Assembly (NCBI RefSeq): GCF_002999335.1
Contig: NW_020312447.1
Coordinates: forward strand, 180,126 to 244,125
Length of the DNA: 64,000 nucleotides
Direction: 5' to 3'
DNA from: Cyclospora cayetanensis
Taxonomy: Eukaryota > Apicomplexa > Conoidasida > Eucoccidiorida > Eimeriidae
Shown here: piece after piece, positions 1-13,429 of the stretch
Layout: each line of letters opens with the position of its first letter
Numbering within the stretch: position 1 is the first letter of the stretch
The notes under the pieces: model-generated
Database searches by the model: none
What the model was told of the DNA's origin: nothing
The model's input: the letters and a program-made list of their open reading frames with translations, nothing else
Translations under genes and position numbers: made by a program

Positions 1-2108
1 CTGCTTCCCACGCCTACTGCAGCTGGCAGCGAGCACTGCGGGGTGTTGGCAGGGGATGCAGCGGCAGTCTCCCCAACAGCAGGGGCACCCTCCCCACCAG
101 CAGGAGCACCTGCACACATCCGAGATTCTGCAGCCAAGGCGAATGCAGACTTCGCTGCAACTCGAGCTCGAGGTCGTCGCCCTTGCGACAAACCGGGAGA
201 TCTGGAGAAAGCTCTTTGGGGAGCGTTCTGAGGCTGCTGCGAGTGATCCAGTGGCAGTTGCTCGAGGAACGGCAGTCCCTCTGAAGCCTGGTTCGTTGGA
301 AGTCTAGATGTGCCTCCCGCCGCTGGCGCTGCGTCTACCGGCGACAAACCTTGTCTAGCGGCAACTTGGGAAATGAACGACAGCATCTTATCCCAGCAGA
401 GGCCTTCCACGGGAGGCAAGGGGGGGTCAGCCGTTGCTGGACGAGTGACGCATCGCCTTCCGGGGGGCGCCTCCTCCGAGCCTGCAAGTGCAAGGCCCAG
501 TGTCGGCCTGCAGGCATCGCGTGGCATTGGATGCAGAAGCATGAGACTGGAATGACATCCGGCACTTTTGGTGCTCTCAGCACGCAGCTCGCGAAGGGGA
601 GGGGACTGCGAATGTACTAGGGCAGGACACATGGCCCTTTGCTGCGGTGTCTCTCGGAGAATCAGTGCTGCGGGGTGGTCGTGATTCGGAAGAACGGCGG
701 CTCCCCGCAGGCAGCCATCCTCCCTGCCGGTCCGAGGTCTTGTGCGGAAGGTGTTTTGGCTGCTGCTGCTGCTGCACTTCTTCTCCGGCTGCCCCTAGAG
801 TCTCGGCGGGGTGCATGCATACGCGATCTCGCTGAGGAACTTGCACTGGCTGCCGCGTGTGCACTCCCAGGCTGGCAATCTTCCTCCTCAGGTAGCGGCG
901 GGCTGTACAGACACGCTGGCCGCGACCCCTCCAAAAGTTCGCTCAAACTCACCTCCAGGAAGCCCTCAACACCATGCGTGGGTCTCTGATAAGACCACGC
1001 CGACGAAAAGCGTTGATCGAGGGCAAAAGGGGTTGGAAGCTTGCGGCGTAGGCTTCACGCTGTGTGGGGAAGCGCAAGCCAAAGTGCCCATTTCCTGTTC
1101 GTTTCAGCGTGATCAAACCGTATATTTCAGACTTTTTAAGTACGCCTGAAAGGTTTTGGGAGAAAGCCAGCGGCACCTCTCGTCTAGCGGCCAGCCCAAG
1201 CCCCAGGAGGCGCGACAAGGTGCATGCGTCGACGCTTCAAGGCTTTCGCATCTCTGTGCGCATTGTTGTCGAATGTAGCTTCAGCTGCGGGAGAAGGTGC
1301 GAGCATTCGGCAGAGAGGGCCGTACAGACACTAAAGCGGGCATAGAAGTGCAACCCGGACAGCGGCACGCTCCCACCAGGAGTAGCAGCTGCTGTTGCTG
1401 TTGCCGCCGCTGTTACTGCTGCGCCCACCGCTTCTGTAGAAGCATAAAGCCTGCAAGTAGAGTAGCTGCCGCGTTCGCCCTGCTTACGGAAGACGGTGCC
1501 CGCAGCGGCGGCTCGGACCTGTTTGGGAGGCCCTTGCCAGTTTTTGGGAAACTCTCTATGAGCCCTGCAACTCATGGGGTTTCACGCTTCTGCGCTCCAG
1601 TTATCTAAGGTCTTAGCGGGAGGCACATTCCGGGATAGGGACGAGGAGAGCGATGCGGCTCTCCTGTCCGCTTTTAGATCGCTGTAAATCCAGTTGGACA
1701 TACAAGTCAGCCCTCCAGAAAAACCTCCTTGACCGCAGACCTGCTCGCTAGAGAGCGCGTGCAGGCAGCCTCTGCCTATAAATCAGGTGGCTTAGCACTG
1801 CAGCACCTATGGCTCGATTTCGAAAAACATGTCTGCCCGTGTGCTGCAGGCTGCAAAAGTACCGGGGAGGCCCCCGCTGGAGTCTGCCGCGCTTTCTTGT
1901 GACGGCACTTCCTTACTCGAGTCTCAAATACAGAAGGCCTAAAACGCTCACCAAATGGGGCCTCCCACAGCAAGTCAAACCGAGTAGCAGCAGCAGCAGT
2001 CGGAGCAGCAAGTACTGCGACATGATGAAGCTGCATGCAGTTAGCGGAAGGCTGGTAGCGGTCAGTGGCAACCACTCGAACCGAGCAGGCTTAGGGCCCG
2101 GGGCTTGA
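1..2108. other. GC-rich region, possible partial gene, unresolved
   Basis: No gene is recognised here. A + strand frame is open from the left edge to a stop at 305-307 and ends in a moderately charged, helix-like stretch, so it could be the last exon of a gene starting outside the window. Another + frame (639-989) is Ala/Leu-rich. Short GCT/GCTGCTG clusters (about 760-780 and 1385-1425) make several frames open on both strands by composition alone, which weakens every ORF here. I infer at most the 3' part of one unknown gene. Confidence 0.2.
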
Positions 2109-2190
2109 ATCCCCCCCCACCCCTCAACCCTGTGCCTTGATGATCATGAGGCCCCCTTCCCCCCTCCCCCATCCCGCCTCCCCGCCAGCC
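2109..2190. repeat. C-rich low-complexity tract
   Basis: Runs of C (an eight-C run near 2110, then several five- to six-C runs to about 2185) dominate the + strand, so the - strand carries matching G runs. It directly precedes the hairpin at 2206. A G-quadruplex on the - strand is possible but is inference. Confidence 0.5.
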
Positions 2191-2205
2191 TTCGTGCGTC
2201 TATAG

Positions 2206-2247
2206 CTTCATATTTCAAGAATCGCTCGCGACTCTTGAAATATGAAG
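2206..2247. repeat. Near-perfect 42-bp inverted repeat (hairpin)
   Basis: Arms CTTCATATTTCAAGA (2206-2220) and TCTTGAAATATGAAG (2233-2247) are perfectly complementary over 15 bp. The 12-nt centre itself holds TCGC (2222-2225) facing GCGA (2228-2231), so the whole 42 bp is a palindrome except for one opposed pair (2221/2232) and a two-base centre. The AT-rich arms stand out from the C-rich flank. No coding frame crosses it convincingly. Function unknown: a cruciform, a structured RNA, a dimeric binding site or a transposon end are all possible. Confidence 0.85.
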
Positions 2248-3214
2248 GGACAAGGGCAGCACTAAGACCTCTTTGAGACGCACCTCGCCCTTTATACGTA
2301 GACTATATAAGCACCCTTGAGCGTTTTTTTGGAAGAACGCCCCTATCCCCTCCTCCGGATCGCCTCGCTTCTACACGGCGAACGGCGGAGACGCCTTGAA
2401 ATGCAGTGTGGCTCCTGCTGCTAGCCTTCCCTCCCCACCTAGTCGCCCTTTCTCCCCGCCCCGCACCTCCTCCCTTTACCCCCTAGGCTTAGCTTCCGCG
2501 GAGTGCGCAACCCTCCGCTCGTTCCCCAGCCGCCTCCCGCGCCCTCCTCCCGTCTCTGCTGGCACATCTATAGCTCCCTGTGTAGACGACGCGTGGGCCC
2601 CGTGAAGCAGCAGCAAGCGTCGCTGCCAAGCAGAGGGCCTCGCCCCCAGGTGTACAGGCCAACCAACCGCCACGACACCGCGAACCGAGAAAAAGGCTAG
2701 TCCCTTCTAAACCTAGTTGCTGACCCCAAAACCGCCGTCTACAGTTTCTTCACGTCCATGAACCCCCCAAGGAAAGCGGCTCGCACAGCCCCAAGACGCC
2801 CTCAAGCGAGAGGCCCGCCACGCGCGGGATAAGGCTGCCCGTGCCCTAGGGGGCGTCCTTCCCTCCCCCTCTACGCGCAACAGCCAAACTAATTGTGCTT
2901 GGGAGCCAATGAGAACGGGAGGCGCCGACCCCACGGGCTCCAATAAAGTGCTCTAACAGAATGCCATCTCAGTTCTCCCCTCGGCCTTTGTCGGGATCCG
3001 ACGACCCCGCAGAACGCACACAGGAAGAACCTCGGTTTGGCCCCTGAGCAGTGCAGGTCAGGGCCCATATACACCCCAAGAGCCTTCCAGCATGCGCACT
3101 ACTGCCGTAAGCGAGTTCACTGCTCGGTGTGCCCGCCTGCCTAGGCAGCGCCGAACCTCCGACCGAGGAGGGCCCCTGTAAGCGGGTCGGGAGGGGTGGC
3201 GGCTTTTTCACCCT
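2248..3214. other. Intergenic, no gene seen
   Basis: A TATA-like string (actatataagc, about 2303-2313) lies 60 bp after the hairpin, but apicomplexan promoters do not reliably use TATA boxes. Frames are short and open on both strands. The right part should include the 3' UTR of the minus-strand E2 gene that stops at 3215. Confidence 0.5.
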
Positions 3215-4443
<1,229 letters not shown>

Positions 4444-5500
4444 TTTCACCGGTTTGCAGAATTGTGTAGGGATTAAAGAGAAAGACTGGCGGCAGCCCTA
4501 GGGAGGGGCCCGAGGCCGCGGCAATACAGCTGCAGTGTCTGTACACGGCCCAGAGAGTCCAGCAGCCAAAAAAATACTGACGAAGAGCACCCGCGTTACG
4601 TCAGATCGCAAACTCTTGTTCCCCCTGCATCAAAACGCGCAGGCAATGCCAAGCACACCCGCCACGTGTCTCGGGACCGCAGCTGTGCATTCCCAAGAAG
4701 GCCCTTGCTGAGCGAGAAGCCCCTCGTCATGCGTGAGTTTCCCCATAAAAGAGGCGTTATGCGCCACATGCCCCTAGAGAACGCACGCACGGCACCTGGC
4801 AGGAGCACTGCGCATGATCACGGCTCGAATCTCTGCCTTTACGAGCCGTTGGTAGTCCACAGAGAGGCAAGAGATGCAGGAAACGGGTCAGAGGCACACA
4901 CGATTGACAGAAGCACTCAGTATCTGCGGCGAAGGCCCCAACGGCTCTGTCGCTGCTGGCAGTCAAGTCCGACGCACGGAAGGGGCAGGAGTTCCCCACC
5001 AGCACGAACTTCAAGCAATTCTGCTAAAGACATCGGAGAAAAGAGCAAGGGGCAGGGGCGGCGCACGGACAGCAGCACCACAACGGAGTCAAACAGCAGC
5101 AGCGGCCACGGCGAGGGAGCGAAGGGTGGCAGAGCGCCCTCCGCCCCCGTCCCCCAGGCCTCGGATCACCGTGAAGACGTAAATGGAAGAGAAGAGCATT
5201 ATCCGAGGGAGTGCGTAATACACGATGAGTCTGCTGCTGCCCCCAACTGCGGCGGTTGGGGGGCAACCACAAACCGCTCTCCGCGCGATACGCCCTACAC
5301 CCCAAAGCGCCACCAGCACCCCTAACCTACATAAACGAGCCTTCGAGTCCCAAAGAGAGCGTTTTCTTTCGTGCGGCTAAACCACAAAGCCGATAACCTA
5401 GACCCTTGAGATGAACCTCCAGCAGCGCGGCTTCAGGCGCCGCAGCAGCGGCGTCATGCCTGCTTGCCGCACCGGGGCCGCTGCTGCAGCAACCGGGACT
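4444..5500. other. Upstream region of E2, GC-rich, no firm gene
   Basis: A 219-codon + frame (4666-5325) and shorter - frames exist, but the composition is R/P/S-rich on both strands and shows no domain. A - strand frame at 5089-5319 has a hydrophobic run (about 15 residues around LIVYYALPRIMLF) that could be a small membrane exon; no splice context supports it. The E2 promoter and 5' UTR should be at the left edge. Confidence 0.3.
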
Positions 5501-8500
5501 GCCCTAAGTTTCAGCGCTTACGTTAGCACTTAGCCCTATTGCTGCATTGGAGCCCAAGGGGTGGCCTAATGGGCTCTTTTTTCAGCCTTCAAAAGGGCCT
5601 CAGGCCCCCGGTTTGGGGGACTTTTCTCTTAGACCCCCACCCGCCACGCGCATGCCTACCGTACCTGGCTAACCGCCATCCGACTGCTCTGTCTCCACTT
5701 AGCCAATACAGAATTGAACGCAGCGCAGCTGTCGGAAGGACTAGGTAGAAGGTACGAACAGACGGCGCAGCTTAGTGGCAGCCGCTCGCATAATCCCGTA
5801 TGGGTTGCCCTTTACACAAACGTGCTGTAGTGGGGGCTCCTCAGGTGCTTACGAGAGTTACGAGTAGTGGCACGTGATTAACCCTCTCTAAAGAGAGAGC
5901 TCGGGGACCCTAATATTTGGAGACGAGGGCCAAAATCTGCAGCCATTTCCCGGAGCATGCAGTAGGCCTTATTTTCAAGAATACTGAACTATATAGCGGA
6001 AGTGTACAACGCTTCAGCTAGAAATCTCCGTAGAAGGATTCTTTTAGCCACAAAATTAAACATAAAACTTAATAGAAAGTTGTTGCTTCTTCTTCGAAAG
6101 GGGCCTCCTCTCTCCGCGCCGTTGGCGCCGAGGGTCCAGTGTTGAGGGAAGAGAAACAACTAGAGCGCACGCTGCTGCACCCTCAAAACACCATGAGCAG
6201 GAACAACCAGTTGCAACTAGCATCTAGGGTAAACGCACTTAGCATTGCATCCTACGGTGAAGAGTTGATGATGCTCTGCAAAACGATATTCATTCACACG
6301 GTAACGAACAGACTGTACTCTACAAGCAGTGTATACGAAGAGCCACACGAAACAGTCGATTCTTTACTAATATTAATCACGGAAGATCTAGTACGTTGAA
6401 AAGTTTCTATATGTAGTACAGCACACTACACAGTCAGTTCAGACTTCGCACCCTTCAAAGCCTTGTCGCAGTGACAGCTGACGTTCACGTTTCAGCACAC
6501 AGAGAGACTGCCAGGAAAAGAAGACAGAGGGCAGCCAATCAACACCCTAAAGGCCGAAGTCAAAGTATTTGGCTAGGGACCTGTAGATCCTTGCTCTTAA
6601 GGGCCAGAATGCTCCGCAGTTATCATTAATCTGCCCCCTTTGCACAGTTGTTTCTTGATTAAGATCTACTCTTTCGGGCTCAGTGCTTTTTGGGTGGCCT
6701 ACCTACTTTGCCGTATAGCAGACTACACCTCACTTGGCACCTTCTGTTACTGATTATGTTAATTAAGAAATGCTTTTTTTAAAGAAATCGACTGCTGGGT
6801 GTGGCTCTTCGTGTATCTTCTTGTTTGTAGAGCATAGGCAGCTCTTTACACTAGGGAGCAATGTTGTGTGCCTACGCGCTAATAACTGCATGCAACCAGC
6901 CTACTGTGAATAAGAGTGTTCAGAGGGTACAACAACGCACACCCTAGCTGTCCCTCTCTCTTCGTGCAGGGGCTTTGTGGGGTGATGGCAGGGAGAGAGT
7001 GGGAACTATTGTGGAAAAACTTTCATCAACTGTCTGTCGAATTTGTGGTGCGCGGGGGGCTAAAAGAGTCTTCCTGCGGAGATTTCAAAGGGTTTGGAAA
7101 TTTTACACATCGTGTCGTGTTGCTTGTGGATAGCTGTTCTGTGTAGGGTGCTGCAAGAAATACTAGTTCGCCAAGCTTTTTGTATGCGGGCGACTGGAAT
7201 GAATAATCGAAGAATACGGCTAGCTGCATCTTGTGCTTTCTCTCACTCCTAGACTCCAAATACCACGGCCTCAAAGCAAAGAGGTAAGACCCATCTTTAG
7301 CACCCACAAGGCAGCTCCTTCAGCGTCGAACATGAAATTCCTGCCGCAGGTTTCTTCTTTGAGATCACGGAGGAGCTTTACTTCGAGCAGTGTAGCAACA
7401 AGCGCGGAGGTTTTAGGCCATCGTAGAGCCACGAAATGACTCTGGATGGTGGAGCATGCGAGAATTATGGTGGCCATATCGAATGGGAGTACAAGGAGTT
7501 GATTCTTGGTGCCGCTACCGACTACACTCATCAGATGGCTCCTTTGGGCACGATAAAAGACTAACCAACAGTCCGCAGCAAAAAGAGTAAATTTGTTGTA
7601 GGAGACCACGCGCCAATCAGGTTTTTATACTGTATCATTTTGTTTCATCGAAGAATTTGCTTCATGCTGGTGGATCAGTTCAGCTATTCATGCACTGCAT
7701 TCGTTGCATAAAACGAGAAGCCAGCTCCATGCTACACAGCTAAACGTTGTGTACCAGTGTACCGTGCTGCAGTGCGCAATCGTATCGCAATGTTCGTACT
7801 GCTAAAAAGGCGAAGGAGCTTACATCGCAGCCCCGCTCCTCGCTCTTCTCGAGCTGGAACCCGTTAAATCATGCGAGTAAGAAAGAGGGGTGACGCTATT
7901 GCCAAGATATACAATCCAGCTTTTTCTACAGCTTTATAGCGTACACGTGCGGGGATTCTTGGTAGGCGCTTTAGATTCGGTGCCTGCCTCCTTTAGTAAA
8001 GTCATGTATATCAGTATAGGAGACGCTTCATGAGGAAATTGTCGCTAGGGAGCCATAAATTTTATTCAAGGTATGCACTCCCTTCGCTGTTGCGCACCGG
8101 GTAGTAGCTGCAGCGAGCTCTTTCCCATAATGTCCTTTTCACGCCCCTGTCAGAATACGTACGCTTTTTCCTGTGAATTCCTGCCTGAATTCATTTGTGA
8201 TGGGTCATGCCAATGGATCTGACCTCCCCTCACAAACGGAATTCCTCAGTTACTCCCATAAACTAACTCTCAGAGGTATTCATGCGAGTTCGAGGGGCTC
8301 CATCCCGCAATCCCCCAACTGAGGCCCACAAGCCTTCCGCAAGCCATGGCCACTACGAAATAGACACTTAGCAGCTAATTCAACGGTGTTCAATCTCCAG
8401 CAGCTACACTCTAGTCGCCTACATTAGCGCCTTAGCTTTCCAAACCCCATTCGAAAATAATAAACAGACTCCAAACGCCTAAAGTCCTGCCAAGCTCCCA

Positions 8501-9019
8501 GCAGACACTCGCAGTAAGCCTATTCGCCCTGTGCCATGCAAAAACTGGTATTCGGTACCAAATGGCTTGGCGCTCAACAAAAGGAACGCCGAGCTTTACA
8601 CTGATAGCTTCGCACAGTCACTAAAAACAAGGTGCTGCGCCCTAATGGCAGGGACTAGACTAGAATCACAGTATCACGTCGCTTTTGTTCAGGGAAGCCC
8701 CCTTATTCCCCTTTGCTTCCGCCATCAAGCGTCTGCAGGGGGGCCCTACGTCCGTAAACCGCAGGTGGCTTCAGGGGAACCCGAAAAGCTTCAGGCACTG
8801 GTTAGAAAAACCGGCCGCTCTTGCAGATTTTTGGACTTCCCTTGCAAGTGAACTGAGTAAGACTCAAACATCAGCGCTAGAGTAGCCCGGGCCTGCGAGG
8901 CCCTCTGACGAAAGCACGCAGACACCTGGTTACTGCCTTCCTCACCCCCTTTCGCCCTGCCCCCAATATGGCTCAATAATAACACTGCAAGCTGCTGTGC
9001 CTGCCCCTTGGCAGAAAGT
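5501..9019. other. AT-richer gene-poor segment
   Basis: Base composition shifts to AT-rich at about 5.9 kb, with short frames and many stops. It contains a diverged dispersed-repeat copy (about 6640-7160). A - strand frame at 7271-7609 (112 codons) is the longest here and may be another mobile-element relic, but I could not place it in a family. Nothing else is seen. Confidence 0.5.
6640..7160 (+). repeat. Dispersed repeat, fragmentary copy 1
   Basis: Shares short blocks in the same orientation with copies near 17.7, 54.0 and 63.4 kb. The clearest is GCACACCCTAGCTGT (about 6934-6948), also found with small changes at 17,786 and 63,475, followed by a pyrimidine-rich stretch and a GGGA-AG-GAGAG-like string. 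A 'TTTCGGGCTCAGTGCT' block (about 6673) matches one at 17,730. The copy is strongly diverged, so its limits are approximate. Confidence 0.5.
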
Positions 9020-9134
9020 GCAGCTACAAGCTGGGTGTACTTACAGCGGGTCACACCACCTGTGGTGGCCCCGCAAACCCCAACCTCGCGCAGTTACAAG
9101 CTGGGTGTACTTACAGCGGGTCACACAACCTGTG
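9020..9134. repeat. 45-bp direct repeat, two copies 70 bp apart
   Basis: Positions 9020-9064 and 9090-9134 are the same 45 bp except two bases (C/T early and C/A late). The pair lies just beyond the stop of the minus-strand RRM gene, so it is probably in or near its 3' UTR. A recent tandem duplication is the simplest reading. Confidence 0.9.
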
Positions 9135-9227
9135 ATACACCAGCGACGCCCCACCATCCACCGTTTACTTGTGCCCCTAGACGAGCTGAAGGCGCTTTGC
9201 GGGAGCCCTCTGCAGCGATCTGCTGCG

Positions 9228-10838
9228 CTACTTCGTGACAGTGTGGGCCCCATAGGGTGGTTGACCGTCGGGGGCCAAGGGATAGTAGGGCCCCACCGGA
9301 TACGAGTAGAATTGTGCGTAAGCTGCCGATAGCGGGCTCTTCACGTCTGGAGCTTGCGATGGCGTGAGGAAGGGGAATGGGGGCAGCGAGAAGCCATACA
9401 AGTCACCGAAAGCTCCATCAGGATAGACAAGAGGGTCGCCTGCTGAGCCCCCCATGCATCGTCCGATGGGGACGCGATGCGGGCTGATGTAGCTCCCTCG
9501 CTGGTGATCAGCTCCGGTCTTTCGATGCCTCTGGCGTGGCTCGTGCGGCCCCTCTGCGTATTCCCAGTTGTGGCATGCAGCGCCAGGGTGCATAGGCGGG
9601 ACCCTCAGGGAAAAGCCTCCTGCTGCTCCGCCTGGAGCTGCCGTCCGCCTCTGACTGGGCATGCTGTTCTGCTTGCTGCCGCTGTGCGTAGGCTGTATGT
9701 TGCTGCGGGCCGCATGCGCCCCCGCTTTGGAGCCTCCCTTAGCCGAGGAGGAAGCGAAGTGGATGAAAACCATCCGCCCATCAATGATTCTCTCGCTCAT
9801 CTGCACTGCCTTAAAGGCTTCCATTGGCGTGGAGAAGTTCAAGAAGCCGTATCCCTTGCTGCGGCCTTCAGCGTCCCGAACGACCACGCATTCCTCAAGG
9901 GTACCAAAGGGGCTGAAGATTTCGCGCAAAGTCTCGGCTGTTGTTTGATCATGCAGGTTCCGGACAAAGAGCTTCGTCTGCTCCCTCGACGTGAAGAGGT
10001 CTGCAGCCAGCTTTATATGCAACTGGCGACCATCCAGAGTGAGTGGGCATGCCACGAAGCAGCGATTAACGCCTTCTGGGAAGGCGAAGGTCACGAACCC
10101 GTAGCCTCGGCTGTGCCCGTCTCTTTCCCGCACAATTAAAGCATCATCGACGCAGCCAAATGTCTCAAAGAAGGAAGTAAACCTCTCATCGCTGGTATTA
10201 AAATGAACGTTGCGAACCATCAGACGCCTTGATGATGGGGAAGCATGCACGCGATCCGCGCAGTGCTGATACACCGCTCTGTCCCGCAAAGCCGCCCAAG
10301 AAAGCAAGTCTAGCAGCTGCTCACGAGATAGCGGAGCAAGAAAATGCCGCAAAGATGCCTCACTGCTCTCTGGCGAATCCACCTTGTTCCAATTGGGGGA
10401 TCCTTGCTGAGCCCACTCTCCTCCTGGCTCTTCCGGGGCACCTCCAGAGGCATCTTCCTCTCCGCTAACATCGCCATGAGAGCCGCTCGCAGATTCGTGA
10501 TTCTCTTCATCCGTTCCTTCATCATTAGCGTCATGCGCTGGTGCCTCTGCACAAGTTGAAATAGTTTTAGGGCTGCGAGGAGAAGCGGCCCGCTGCGTGG
10601 CACTACTTCCTGCGGGCTCCCCTCCAGATCCTGCGACGGGGTTCTGCCGTTCCTCCTCTTTTAATGGCTTTGGGCTCTCTGAGGGCTTGTGCGCCTCTGT
10701 GGCCTCGGCCATCTTTGCAGCTGCTGCCCTTAGACCCCAGGCCCCCCCTGGTACCGGCGGGTGAAGCGGGGCCTTACTAGACTCTCCCAATGAGGGAAAG
10801 CCAGACAAAGATGATAGAGGCAGCTCCGACTTCTCCAT
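9228..10838 (-). CDS. Double-RRM RNA-binding protein, UBA2/hnRNP-like
   Basis: Single-exon ORF, 536 aa from the ATG at 10838; the frame is open further upstream to 11009, and a later ATG at 10712 is possible. The N-terminal ~160 residues are acidic, S/G/E-rich and disordered. A short helical segment (SREQLLDLLSWAALRDRAV, about residues 171-189) precedes two adjacent RRMs. RRM1 (about 205-277) has RNP2 LMVRNV and RNP1 RGYGFVTF. RRM2 (about 289-361) has RNP2 LFVRNL and RNP1 KGYGFLNF. The tail is G/P/Y-rich. Helix plus close RRM pair resembles the plant UBA2 and hnRNP A/Musashi layout, so a role in mRNA binding or stability is likely. RNA targets are unknown. The RRM calls are firm; the UBA2 comparison is from memory of the family. 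Confidence 0.88.
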   Translation of the reverse strand: MEKSELPLSSLSGFPSLGESSKAPLHPPVPGGAWGLRAAAAKMAEATEAHKPSESPKPLKEEERQNPVAGSGGEPAGSSATQRAASPRSPKTISTCAEAPAHDANDEGTDEENHESASGSHGDVSGEEDASGGAPEEPGGEWAQQGSPNWNKVDSPESSEASLRHFLAPLSREQLLDLLSWAALRDRAVYQHCADRVHASPSSRRLMVRNVHFNTSDERFTSFFETFGCVDDALIVRERDGHSRGYGFVTFAFPEGVNRCFVACPLTLDGRQLHIKLAADLFTSREQTKLFVRNLHDQTTAETLREIFSPFGTLEECVVVRDAEGRSKGYGFLNFSTPMEAFKAVQMSERIIDGRMVFIHFASSSAKGGSKAGAHAARSNIQPTHSGSKQNSMPSQRRTAAPGGAAGGFSLRVPPMHPGAACHNWEYAEGPHEPRQRHRKTGADHQRGSYISPHRVPIGRCMGGSAGDPLVYPDGAFGDLYGFSLPPFPFLTPSQAPDVKSPLSAAYAQFYSYPVGPYYPLAPDGQPPYGAHTVTK

Positions 10839-13425
10839 TGGGGCAGCGGGGAAAGCAATAAAAGGGTGGAGCTGCAGTATACGATATGTCGCCGCAGAGG
10901 GCGTGGCCTTCCCTGCACGTGCCCAAACCAGTTGGGGGGAGGGGTTGTTCTGGAGACGAACTCTTGAAGGCAGCAACCCCCCGAAAACTGCCCTCGTTTC
11001 AAACTTCAAAAAAAGGGTGCTTCGTGCAAAAAAGCGCCCGAAAGGGGAAGACTAGGTCTCGCTCTGACACTTCGGGTGGGGATGCTGCTAGGGCCGCCAG
11101 GGCCCTTCCTCTGCTGGTCACCGGAGCAAGCGGGGCTGAAGAAAAGATGGGCCCATTCGCCCACTGTGATGATTGGCCAAAAGTGCACAAAACTCGGCCC
11201 AATCAGACAGAAGGCGGTTGCAGCAGCGCAGGGCTGTGCTGCTGTCGTCGACCACCTACCACGGCAGCAATTGGTCAAGGGGCGCTGGCCCTGGGCTACG
11301 GTTGCAAGTTGCTGCCAGAAGAGGAAAAGAAAAGTAGGCATTTAATCGCTAGACATTAGGGCGCCGAAACTAAAAGCCCAGGAACGGGCACTACCAGCTC
11401 TTTCTGTAGCGACTTTTCAGGCCTGATGCGTGCCATGATCGAGGGCGTCACCGCGCACTGCGGGTGCCTTATGCTTTTGCAACAAATCTGCACGACAGAT
11501 TATCAATATTTCAATATTTCTACTTCTAAAGCTCCTATTATGATGCGAAAGCTTCTAAACGAGCTATAATGTTGGGCTACCAAGCGGCAGCACAAGCAGG
11601 AGTACACCAAATTGAAGTACAGCAGTGGGTGAGCCGTGCACAACCACCCCCCCTGATTAGAATCTGTATGCCCACTAATGATCTGTTTTCTCTATATCCT
11701 TAAAAGACACACTATTGGTTTCTCGAAAGTAGCACAAATATTAACCAAAGCACGATGCTGTGGGCTCATGATCGACAGCTTGCAGGCGTCTCGCAGTCGT
11801 ACACGGGGTGTGTTGTAACTGTGACGCTTTTGGGTTGGGAACCCCTGCTTCCCATTCTATTGATGAACTATGCGATAGAGGACTAATTTTCCTCTTGAAT
11901 ACGCTTAGAAAGCCCTACGCAAGCAGTTAGATGCAGGTCCTACCCCTTCTACAGGACCTGTCGCTGCGGGAGACTCGAAGATACATGCTTAGAGGGCAGA
12001 TATGCGAGAGCTACGCCTAGGACTTCTGAGGTAGACACTAAAGCCATGTGTCATTTTCAACAAATTATTTCATAGGTGGCGCAATACACATTCGAAGGCG
12101 AGAGAAACGGCTTTCTAGTCCGTATACGGATTGGTTCGGGCGTACTGCTTTTGGCGTTTCATCTAGGGTCTACGCAGGGACAGACTTAACTTCCGACTCC
12201 AAAACATAATTATTATAAAGCTCTTAAGCGGCTCTCAGAAGAGTTCCCGCCTTCCTCGCACATGTCCCTCAGAGGTCCAGATATGAGGGGAGAGCTACAG
12301 CAAGGGTACGCCTAGATGCACCCTCAGCAAACTTGGAGCCCTCACAGCTGGTTGGACACCGGAGCCAGCGCATACGCACACAAACTGAGTCTTCTAGTAT
12401 CGAGATAACATTGTGCACTCAGTAAATTATACGAGCCGACAAACAACTAGCCAACTACAACTTAGTATAACTGATGTAATAGGAAGTGCCGTAGCAGAAA
12501 GCGTTTGAGTGTAGTTTAGGCTGATACAGCTTCCCTCACAGAGTCCAGGACACGCAGTGTCCTTTTTCGTACCTCTTCGTCGAGGCCAAGTGCATGCACA
12601 ACAGCGGAAGAGTTCCCACACTGTCGCCACTCCAGAGGCAGCCGGAAGCGCGAAAACACTGCAAAGAAAAAAAGCAAAGCATTCCCCGACAGTCAAAGTT
12701 AAGGCAACGCCAAGATAGTAGCTGATAATGAACGAGGGACCAAACAAACACAAGTGTGGTGGCGCGATGGCCCGCTGCTCTCCAACTGCTGAAAGGTTTG
12801 AGCTTTCTGATATCATAAAACAAAATACGAGCAAAACATTTAACGGCATTCAGACAGACACCAATTCAGCAGTGTTTCGTCACCTCAAGCAATGCCAGTA
12901 TGCCGCTACAGCCATAGCATGCAGCACTACTGATTTCAAAGGCCCAAAAGGTATAAAAAAAGAAGAATCAAGACACAACATACGTGAGGGTGCTTGAGCA
13001 TGAATTTGACTGTGGAGATTTCGTTATCAAGAGTTAATGGCAACGTTTCAAATGGTATCAATAAATGGATTTCGCTATTTCTCACAGCGACTGCGCCGGG
13101 AAAGCACAATGACAAGGAATGCGAGGTATAGCGCCCGTGGCGGCTAGCATTGTTAACGGACTGGAGCCTGAAATTTTTCCGAAGGTAGCAAAGCCCTCAA
13201 CTGCTCCTGCGTCAGCTACTAAAGCTGGTGTTCCCTGCCCTCTCTCACGAGGAACTCCCATTCAGTTTGTCCGCCGCTGTAAAGGGTCATGGATTTGGAA
13301 TTTCTATGGTTTTCTGCGAAGCCATCCGCCTCTACACTTCCCTTGCCTGCACTACAAAGCGGCCGAGCAATTCAGAAAGCCAATATTAATAACTGATTGA
13401 CATCTCCAACTTTTGGGGGATTTGA
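10839..13425. other. Intergenic, no gene recognised
   Basis: The first 500 bp are GC-rich and should hold the promoter and 5' UTR of the minus-strand RRM gene. From about 11.4 kb the DNA becomes AT-rich. Frames at 12427-12849 (-) and 12728-12997 (+) overlap each other on opposite strands and have no domain or convincing splice context. The right end may include the 3' flank of retroelement A. Confidence 0.4.
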
Positions 13426-13429
13426 TTAC

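Noticed and set aside
7271..7609. 112-codon minus-strand ORF that might be an integrase fragment
   Set aside because: Only vague resemblance; no D-D-E spacing or flanking pol motif could be confirmed.
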